Shown here in pieces: positions 7,853 through 12,396 of a stretch of DNA of 12,396 bases. Source of the DNA: an uncultured Micavibrio sp. (lineage in GTDB: Bacteria > Pseudomonadota > Alphaproteobacteria > Micavibrionales > UBA1664); assembly GCA_937896295.1 (NCBI GenBank), contig CALBME010000022.1, forward strand, positions 1-12,396, given 5' to 3'. Both the position numbers and the translations under genes were made by a program. Position 1 is the first letter of the stretch; every line of letters starts with the position of its first letter. A model generated the notes under the pieces. It saw only the letters and a program-made list of their open reading frames with translations, was not told where the DNA came from and searched no databases.

Positions 7853-8134
7853 ATGCAGACCGTCGCCGACAAACTCAAGGAAAAACTGGAAACCCTCAAC
7901 CCCTTAAGGCTGGCGGTGACGGATGACAGTGACAAGCACGCCGGTCATGCCGGCAACCCCGACGGACGGGGGCAGACGCATTTCACCATTGAAATTGTGG
8001 CGAACGCATTTGCCGGCAAGTCGCGCCTTCAGCGGCACCGCATGGTCATGGACCTGATCCAGCCGGTCTGGAATGAAACCACCCTGCATGCCCTTTCGCT
8101 CAAGGCCTATGCGCCGGGCGAAACACAGGCATAA
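7853..8134 (+). CDS. bolA: BolA family protein
   Basis: This is a small cytoplasmic protein of 93 residues (E. coli BolA has 105). BolA proteins act in iron-sulfur cluster handling with monothiol glutaredoxins and have been linked to stress-related morphology and transcription control. Family hallmarks are the core FTIEIVANAFAGKSRLQRHRMV (about 44-65; family pattern F-x-GKS-x-x-x-RHR), with the conserved His at 62, and TLHALSLKAYAP (about 77-88), matching the usual C-terminal HALS-x-K segment. The loop at about 24-41 is rich in His, Gly and Asp (HAGHAGNPDGRG). The ATG at 7853 is the first Met before the conserved N-terminal helix; the open frame continues upstream only as the antisense of the J-domain gene. 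No good ribosome binding site is visible. A promoter would have to lie inside the J-domain gene. Confidence 0.93.
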   Translation: MQTVADKLKEKLETLNPLRLAVTDDSDKHAGHAGNPDGRGQTHFTIEIVANAFAGKSRLQRHRMVMDLIQPVWNETTLHALSLKAYAPGETQA

Positions 8135-8295
8135 ACGCCGGTTGCGCGATTGTATTTCAATACTTTAGACTGGGAACACCACGGGGACGATTCTTACTCG
8201 TTTCCATAGTCGTTTGACCCGCCTTTAATCAGTTTGATGCCAGTATTTTCGTATAGCCAGAATAAGCTTTTGAAATCGCCGGGAGAATACCGCGC
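8135..8295 (+). promoter_or_regulatory. 161 bp intergenic region upstream of motAB
   Basis: This is the only sizeable gap in the window and it is visibly richer in A and T than the genes. It must hold the motAB promoter, but I cannot fix it. TTGATG (8234-8239) and CAGAAT (8258-8263) are 18 bases apart and are a weak sigma-70-like pair. TTGACC (8214-8219) has no fitting -10. A short palindrome GTATT-tc-AATAC lies at 8152-8163. I see no clear sigma-54 pair and no full CtrA-type TTAA-N7-TTAA site. Confidence 0.35.
8281..8286 (+). promoter_or_regulatory. ribosome binding site of motA
   Basis: GGGAGA lies 9 bases before the ATG at 8296 and supports that start. Confidence 0.6.
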
Positions 8296-9183
8296 ATGTT
8301 AAAAATCATTGGCCTTGTGGGCATTATTGTCTGCACCTTCGGCGGCTTCCTGATCGCCGGCGGCAAGGTCGAAATCATCACCAACGTCATCCTGCACGCC
8401 CTTCCCGGCGAAGGCATGACCATCATGGGCTGCGCCATCTGCGCGTTCATGATCGCCAATAATCCGCACGTTATCAAAGAATCGATCCACTACCTCAAGC
8501 TGATCACCAAGCCCGAGGCGCATTCGAAGGAAGATTACCTCGAACTGCTGGGCATGCTCTATCTCGTCTTCCGCACAGCCAAGCAAAAGGGCTGGCTTGC
8601 GATGGAAGCGCATATCGAGAACCCGGAAGAATCCGATATCTTCCAGAAATTCCCGTCCTTCATGAAGCACCATCATGCGCGCACGTTCCTGTGCGATTAC
8701 CTGCGCATCATCTCGCTCGGCAATGACAATCCCATCACGCTCGAGGCGCTGATGGACCAGGAGATCGAAACCATCTCCATCGAAAAACATCATCCCGGCC
8801 ACGCCATCCAGACCATGGCCGACGGTATTCCGGCCCTTGGCATCGTCGCCGCCGTTCTTGGCGTTATCAAAACCATGGGTTCGATTACTGAACCGCCGGA
8901 AGTGCTTGGCGAAATGATCGGCGGCGCGCTTGTGGGTACATTCCTTGGCGTGTGGATTTCCTATGGCTATATCGCGCCCCTGGCCGGCGCCGTCAACAGC
9001 CGCGCGGATTCGGAAATCAAGTATTACGTGTGCATGAAGGTTGCGATGCTGGCGCTGCTTCAGGGCTGCGCGCCGCAGGTTGCGGTGGAATTCGCGCGCA
9101 AGACCCTGCACCACGACGCCCAGCCGACCTTCCTCGAGGTCGAGGAAGCCACCAACAAGGCGACTTCCGGCGCGGCGGCGTAA
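8296..9183 (+). CDS. motA: flagellar motor stator protein MotA
   Basis: MotA forms, with MotB, the proton-driven stator in the inner membrane that turns the flagellar rotor. It has 295 residues (E. coli MotA 295). Four hydrophobic segments are visible: about 3-22, 34-53, 176-196 and 208-230. The family residues Pro in DGIPALGIVAAVLGV (179) and Pro in APLA (228) match E. coli P173 and P222. In the cytoplasmic loop, E104 (in LAMEAHIENP) matches E98, and K96 stands where E. coli has R90, so charge is kept. GTFLGVWISYG and VEFARKTLHHDAQPTFLEVEE complete the family pattern. It is followed after 12 bp by motB. There is a good ribosome binding site before the start. No other flagellar gene is in the window. 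Confidence 0.96.
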   Translation: MLKIIGLVGIIVCTFGGFLIAGGKVEIITNVILHALPGEGMTIMGCAICAFMIANNPHVIKESIHYLKLITKPEAHSKEDYLELLGMLYLVFRTAKQKGWLAMEAHIENPEESDIFQKFPSFMKHHHARTFLCDYLRIISLGNDNPITLEALMDQEIETISIEKHHPGHAIQTMADGIPALGIVAAVLGVIKTMGSITEPPEVLGEMIGGALVGTFLGVWISYGYIAPLAGAVNSRADSEIKYYVCMKVAMLALLQGCAPQVAVEFARKTLHHDAQPTFLEVEEATNKATSGAAA

Positions 9184-9187
9184 GGGA
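9183..9187 (+). promoter_or_regulatory. ribosome binding site of motB
   Basis: AGGGA, overlapping the last base of the motA stop, lies 8 bases before the motB ATG at 9196 and fixes that start. Confidence 0.6.
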
Positions 9188-9195
9188 CATCCGGC

Positions 9196-10842
9196 ATGGC
9201 GGCCCCGAAAAAAGACGAAAAAGAAAAGCTCGCCCCGATCATCATCAAGCGGGTCAAGAAAGGCGGCGGCGGACATCACGGCGGCGCGTGGAAGGTGGCT
9301 TATGCCGACTTCGTGACGGCCATGATGGCGTTCTTTCTTTTGTTGTGGCTGCTCAATGTCACGACCAAGGAACAGAAAAACGCCATTTCGGATTATTTCG
9401 ACCCCTCGCATCCCAAGGTGTCCGATACGGTTTCGGGTTCCGGCGGCATCATGGGCGGCATGACCATGTCGGCGGACGGTGCCATGGTCAGCACCGTGCA
9501 ACCCCTGACCCAGGCGCCGCAAAAGGTTACCCAGAACCGCGGATCGCAGACCGGCCACAAAACGCCTGACGGCGAAGAAACGCAGACAGATCCGGACGCG
9601 GAAGCGCTCGCCAAGCTGGAGGAGGAACTGCGCGCCAAGGAAGACAAGCGTTTCCAGGAAGCCGCCGAACAGCTCAAGGCGGAAATCGCCAAGGCGCCAG
9701 AACTCAAAGATCTTCAGAACAATATCCTGGTCGATATCACGCCGGAAGGCCTGCGCATCCAGATCGTCGACGACAAGGGCCGCTCGATGTTCCCCTCCGG
9801 CTCGGCCGTCATGTATCCCTTCATGACCGAAATCCTGACCAAGGTATCGGGCGTGGTGAAGGCCCTGCCCAACCAGGTGTCCGTGCGCGGACATACGGAC
9901 TCGGTCAAATACAAGGCGCCGAATACGTATGATAACTGGAACCTGTCCGCCGACCGGGCGCAGGCATCGCGCCGCGTTCTCGTGACCGGCGGCCTTGCGG
10001 AAGGGCGTATCGAAAACGTCATGGGCCGGTCCGACCGCGAACCGCTGGAAAAAGATCCCGCCGCCGCACGCAACCGCCGCATCAGCATCATTCTGCTGCG
10101 CCAGAAGGTGTCACCGGAAGATCTGAAAAAACAAAAAGAAGAGGCCGCACGCGAAGCGGCGCAAAAAGCCAAGGATACGCCTGCGGGCCAGCCGGTCACC
10201 ATAGTCGATGACACGGTACAGGGTCCGCCGACACCTGCGCCCGCCGGGGATCAGCCAAAGGCCGACGGTCAATCTGCCCCTGCCGCCAAGGCAGAGTCCG
10301 GCGCGCCGCAGGCGGAATTCAACCAGCCTCAATACACCACGCCGCTGCCGACCGTGACCGTGCCTGAGACATTCAAGCGCCAGCCGCAGGTCATGTATTT
10401 CGACAATAACCGGACCGTACCGAAATCAGCCGAAGACAACGCGCCGCTTTACGAAGGTCCGGTCGTGGCGCCGATCCGCAACAAGCCGCCGCAGATCCGC
10501 ACGCCCGTCTTCGAACTGGGCGAGGACGAAGCCGCCCGCGCCGTGGCACCCTCGCCCCGCGCGGCACAGCCGGAAACCCAGCCCGCTGCCAAGGCGACTG
10601 CGCCGCGTGCGACCCAGCCGCAGAAAACCCTGTCCTTCGGGGAGGCCGTGCCACCCCAGGCCGCGCCGGCCCAGCGCGCGCCCCTGCCCTCCGCCCCGGC
10701 CCTGCAACTGGACGTGGCGCCCAAAGACGCCAGTCCGCCGACACCGCAGCCAACGCCGGAGGCCGCACCGCAGGCACCTGCCGCACCTGCCGCACCTGCC
10801 GCACCGGCAGCGCCCGCCGCTGGCAAAACGCTTCAATTCTAA
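9196..10842 (+). CDS. motB: flagellar motor stator protein MotB with long C-terminal extension
   Basis: MotB anchors the MotAB stator to peptidoglycan and carries the proton-binding aspartate. The short basic cytoplasmic N-terminus (to about 30) leads into one membrane helix (about 34-54) with D38 in AYADFV, matching E. coli D32. A linker with a charged, probably helical segment (about 133-172) follows. The OmpA-like peptidoglycan-binding domain is at about 180-302, with RGHTDS (231-236) and NWNLSADRAQASRR (247-260). The protein is 548 residues, against 308 in E. coli. The excess is a 246-residue tail rich in Pro, Ala and Gln after the OmpA domain, with a charged Lys/Glu stretch (about 306-326), an (AAP)n run at about 527-542 and the similar elements KTLSF (477-481) and KTLQF (544-548, the C-terminus). 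The tail should be periplasmic and disordered; its role is unknown. The frame is uninterrupted. Confidence 0.93.
   Translation: MAAPKKDEKEKLAPIIIKRVKKGGGGHHGGAWKVAYADFVTAMMAFFLLLWLLNVTTKEQKNAISDYFDPSHPKVSDTVSGSGGIMGGMTMSADGAMVSTVQPLTQAPQKVTQNRGSQTGHKTPDGEETQTDPDAEALAKLEEELRAKEDKRFQEAAEQLKAEIAKAPELKDLQNNILVDITPEGLRIQIVDDKGRSMFPSGSAVMYPFMTEILTKVSGVVKALPNQVSVRGHTDSVKYKAPNTYDNWNLSADRAQASRRVLVTGGLAEGRIENVMGRSDREPLEKDPAAARNRRISIILLRQKVSPEDLKKQKEEAAREAAQKAKDTPAGQPVTIVDDTVQGPPTPAPAGDQPKADGQSAPAAKAESGAPQAEFNQPQYTTPLPTVTVPETFKRQPQVMYFDNNRTVPKSAEDNAPLYEGPVVAPIRNKPPQIRTPVFELGEDEAARAVAPSPRAAQPETQPAAKATAPRATQPQKTLSFGEAVPPQAAPAQRAPLPSAPALQLDVAPKDASPPTPQPTPEAAPQAPAAPAAPAAPAAPAAGKTLQF
10774..10809 (+). repeat. 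9-bp tandem repeat in the 3' end of motB
   Basis: Three perfect copies of GCACCTGCC (10774-10800) are followed by a degenerate copy, GCACCGGCA (10801-10809). They encode Ala-Pro-Ala units. The unit is a multiple of three, so changes in copy number would keep the frame. Confidence 0.8.
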
Positions 10843-10845
10843 AAT

Positions 10846-10873
10846 TTGACGGCCCGGCGCCCGCGCTTTTAGG
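10846..10873 (+). promoter_or_regulatory. candidate promoter between motB and the ATE/Bpt-like gene
   Basis: TTGACG (10846-10851, 5 of 6 consensus) is followed after 16 bases by TTTAGG (10868-10873, a weak -10). It lies 3 bases after the motB stop and would start transcription close to the ATG at 10885, leaving almost no leader. The -10 is poor, so this is tentative. Confidence 0.2.
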
Positions 10874-10884
10874 CTGACTTTGCC

Positions 10885-11730
10885 ATGCGCATGTCGTTGT
10901 CCCATTTTTCGAGCTATCCCGAACGTTGCGAAATCGCACCGGTGCTCGCCCTGATGACCGGCGACATGGTGCACCTTGCCCCCGTTTTTGGCGATGCCGC
11001 CAACGACCCGACCCTCAAAGTCATCGATGTCGATGATGCGTATGTAAAGGCGCAGATGGAACGCGGCGCGTTCCCGTCCGCCCACGGATTCGTCACCATG
11101 TCCTGTCGTTGCACGGTCTGCGTTCCCATGCGCACGCTGGTGCAGGAATTTGCGGAAAACGCAGGCCACCGCAAGGTGATGCAGCGCAACGCACATCTGA
11201 CGGTCAGCGTGCATGACGGCGTTCCGTCCTACGAGGCGACGGGCAGTTTCGAACATGCGCGGCTTCATCACGACTACATGCATTTCCGCTTTCCCCTGTC
11301 TTCAGATACGCCGCACGACGTGCAGGCCGCGAATGAATGGCTAGCGGATATGGCCACCTATCCGGGCATGGCGCCGCATTACATCGACATGCGCGATGAT
11401 ACCGGCACCCTGCGCGGTTCGGCGGTGTTTCACACCGCGGGCAAAATTTCATACGGGACCGGTTTTTTCTACGACCCGGCTTTGCGCGCGGATTATATAG
11501 GCCTTGCGCTCAGCCTTGCGACGCTGCGGCACCTGCGGCAGGAAGGGTTTGAGCATCAGTATCTGGGCGCGGTCACGCGCCTGCCGTCGCCGTTCAGCTG
11601 GAAAGATAAATTCACACCGATGGATTTGCTGCTCGACGGCAGATGGCAGCGTTACGCCAGCAAGGCGGAATTCCGGCCCCTGCGCCTTGAAAAGTCGCAG
11701 GCTTATCCCGCGCCGCTGATCAGATTTTGA
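10885..11730 (+). CDS. divergent ATE/Bpt-like aminoacyl-tRNA-protein transferase
   Basis: This resembles the arginyl/leucyl-tRNA-protein transferase family (ATE1, Bpt), which add an amino acid to the N-terminus of proteins to mark them for degradation. It has 281 residues, near the family length. Matching elements are a cysteine cluster CRCTVCVPMR (74-83; family pattern C-x-x-C-x-PxR), GHRKVMQRNAHLTV (94-107; family pattern around RRN), and a C-terminal GNAT-like half with GTGFFYDP (191-198), YIGLALSLATLRHL (204-217), HQYLGAV (224-230), W239-K-DKF and LLDGRWQRY (249-257). The N-terminal CPYLPG cysteine element typical of Bpt is missing, and YxGYWI is replaced by YLGAVTRLPSP. Activity and donor amino acid are therefore uncertain. 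The ATG at 10885 is used; 10891 is possible. No strong ribosome binding site is seen. Its stop overlaps the convergent parC end by 11 bases. Confidence 0.68.
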   Translation: MRMSLSHFSSYPERCEIAPVLALMTGDMVHLAPVFGDAANDPTLKVIDVDDAYVKAQMERGAFPSAHGFVTMSCRCTVCVPMRTLVQEFAENAGHRKVMQRNAHLTVSVHDGVPSYEATGSFEHARLHHDYMHFRFPLSSDTPHDVQAANEWLADMATYPGMAPHYIDMRDDTGTLRGSAVFHTAGKISYGTGFFYDPALRADYIGLALSLATLRHLRQEGFEHQYLGAVTRLPSPFSWKDKFTPMDLLLDGRWQRYASKAEFRPLRLEKSQAYPAPLIRF

Positions 11731-11965
11731 ATTTGTTATCCGAACGGAAACCGTCGGGCGGCAGCTTGCCCTGGCTTGCGCGCGCGGCGATCCAGTTCTT
11801 CACGTCTTTTGTGCGCGGCGTGCTGCGCCCTTCGGTAAAGGGCATGCCGGATTTCAGATGGAAGGTGATGGCGTCCGACAGTTTGCCGCCATTGTATTTC
11901 TGCAGCATCACGCCGGCACCGCGCGGCATTGTCGGTACCTGTGCCAGCGGGAAGACCAGCAGGTC
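11720..11965 (-). CDS. parC: DNA topoisomerase IV subunit A, C-terminal tail only
   Basis: Topoisomerase IV subunit A (ParC) decatenates daughter chromosomes together with ParE. Only about the last 80 residues are present, reading from FPLAQVPTMPRGAGVMLQKY through GGKLSDAITFHL to the end LPPDGFRSDNKFKI and TGA at 11722-11720. The ARG/PRG-x-GVxLQ-x-Y-x-x-GxLSD-x-x-TF pattern and the final LPP-x-GF-x-x-x-x-KF resemble alphaproteobacterial ParC C-termini. The frame stays open leftwards on the minus strand to 12394, but upstream of about 11965 it no longer reads as ParC. It reads first as LpxK, then as antisense of a hydrolase, then as MurG. So this is a broken end. It converges on the ATE/Bpt-like gene with 11 bases of overlap, probably the true chromosomal neighbour. 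Confidence 0.65.
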   Translation of the reverse strand, partial: DLLVFPLAQVPTMPRGAGVMLQKYNGGKLSDAITFHLKSGMPFTEGRSTPRTKDVKNWIAARASQGKLPPDGFRSDNKFKI

Positions 11966-12035
11966 GAGGTCGCGGTGCAGCTGCAGGTGGGAGAAGCCGT
12001 CGTCGAGCAGGAAAAGGTCCGGCGGCTGGTGCTTT
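11945..12035 (-). pseudogene. lpxK: lpxK internal fragment (about 30 codons)
   Basis: In the same minus frame as the parC tail, the residues PPDLFLLDDGFSHLQLHRDL and then DLLVF match the conserved centre of tetraacyldisaccharide 4'-kinase (lipid A synthesis), whose family pattern is DLxLLDDGFxHxxLxRDLDLLLF. Neither the upstream Walker A nor the rest of the enzyme is present. It passes into the parC tail at LLVFP, a string that both proteins can carry. It cannot be functional here and is probably a piece of another genome joined in assembly. Confidence 0.5.
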
Positions 12036-12262
12036 GCACGACCTCCGGCGGCGTCGACATGCAAGGTTTTGGCGCCGGCGATTGGCGTGCCGACTATCGT
12101 AAGTCCTATCCCGATGCAGCGGCCTGGGTGACGGCGGAACGATCGGTGCCGCCGGTGCCGGTCGAGAAGATCGAGGCACCGACCTTGCTGATCTGGGGCG
12201 ATATCGATCCGATCAGCCCTGTCGCCGTCGGCCGGCATCTCGCGCAGCGCCTGCCAGAAGCC
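12008..12262 (+). pseudogene. alpha/beta hydrolase C-terminal fragment
   Basis: On the plus strand, in frame with 12011, the translation reads EKVRRLVLCTTSGGVDM, then a middle part GDWRADYRKSYPDAAAWV, then PVEKIEAPTLLIWGDIDPIS and PVAVGRHLAQRLPEA. The APTLLIWGDxDPISPVAVGRxLA stretch is the usual strand and catalytic-Asp loop before the last helices of alpha/beta hydrolases. The nucleophile Ser elbow upstream and the catalytic His downstream (normally GGDHDL or similar) are both missing, so about 85 residues of a larger protein remain. It runs opposite to its neighbours. Its left edge overlaps the lpxK reading and its right edge the murG reading by roughly 20 bases each. Confidence 0.55.
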
Positions 12263-12396
12263 GGAGAGCAGGGTCACCGGCAGCAGCAGCTTGCGCAGCA
12301 GGCCCTTGCCGCGCAGCGCACCGAAGCGCACCCAGGCGGTGTCGTAGCCGCGCGGCGGCACGATGCGCGCCTCCATGCCCTCGGGGTTGCCCATCC
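12239..12396 (-). pseudogene. murG: murG internal fragment running off the window
   Basis: The minus strand from the window end reads (W)MGNPEGMEARIVPPRGYDTA, then WVRFGALRGKGLLRKLLLP and SGFWQALRE. This matches the N-terminal domain of MurG, the lipid II-forming N-acetylglucosaminyltransferase, aligning with E. coli residues from RWLGTADRMEADLVPKHG to SGLRGKG. The exact wording resembles betaproteobacterial MurG as I recall it. The first Met is internal (a Trp codon precedes it), so it is not a start. After ALRE the frame turns into the antisense of the hydrolase. It is probably foreign to the rest of the window. Confidence 0.6.

Noticed and set aside
8172..8206. Inverted repeat GGGAAC ... 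GTTTCC upstream of motA as an operator
   Set aside because: The arms match imperfectly and lie more than 20 bases apart; such pairs are expected by chance in 161 bp.
8299..9894. Minus-strand open frame of 531 codons opposite motA and motB
   Set aside because: It runs across two unmistakable genes and their gap, and its translation is His/Arg/Asp-rich with no family features. It is an antisense shadow.
10843..10884. Intrinsic terminator after motB
   Set aside because: The GC-rich stretch followed by TTTT near 10867-10870 looked promising, but I could not pair a stem longer than the GGCGCC self-palindrome.
11720..12394. Single 224-residue minus-strand protein as a novel domain fusion (MurG-LpxK-ParC)
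   Set aside because: The middle third is the antisense of a clear alpha/beta hydrolase fragment, and each domain piece is too short to fold. A chance open frame across a chimeric join explains it better than a real fusion.

Overview
The window reads as chromosomal DNA of a GC-rich alphaproteobacterium, probably a metagenomic contig. The main evidence is the cluster bolA / J-domain protein / cobS / cobT, an arrangement I know from alphaproteobacteria, together with the CobS-CobT (CobN-type, aerobic) cobalt chelatase, an alphaproteobacterial-looking MotA and a parC-type tail. I cannot place it below class. No rRNA, tRNA, CRISPR array, insertion sequence or phage gene is visible.

Layout: (1) 1-2378, plus strand: aroB (dehydroquinate synthase), lacking only its first few codons, followed after 2 bp by a CNNM/CBS/CorC-type membrane protein. 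(2) 2385-7840, minus strand: in transcription order, a J-domain protein, cobS, cobT and kup. They are closely spaced (58 bp gap, 17 bp overlap, 24 bp gap), so they are probably one operon that makes the CobST part of cobaltochelatase and a Kup potassium transporter. kup converges on the CNNM gene with 6 bp between stops. (3) 7853-8134, plus strand: bolA, divergent from the J-domain gene, with only 12 bp between start codons. (4) 8296-10842, plus strand: motA and motB, the flagellar stator pair, with no other flagellar genes here. MotB carries an unusually long Pro/Ala-rich C-terminal extension. (5) 10885-11730, plus strand: a divergent member of the arginyl/leucyl-tRNA-protein transferase (ATE/Bpt) family. 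(6) 11720-12396: a parC C-terminal tail on the minus strand, then a patchwork of unrelated gene fragments (lpxK minus, alpha/beta hydrolase plus, murG minus), each about 90-250 bp, joined where two coding readings overlap by roughly 20 bases.

I found no convincing new biological system. The items most worth a second look are the mosaic at the right end (best explained as an assembly chimera), the MotB extension, and the divergent ATE/Bpt protein. Most of the rest is ordinary core-genome content.
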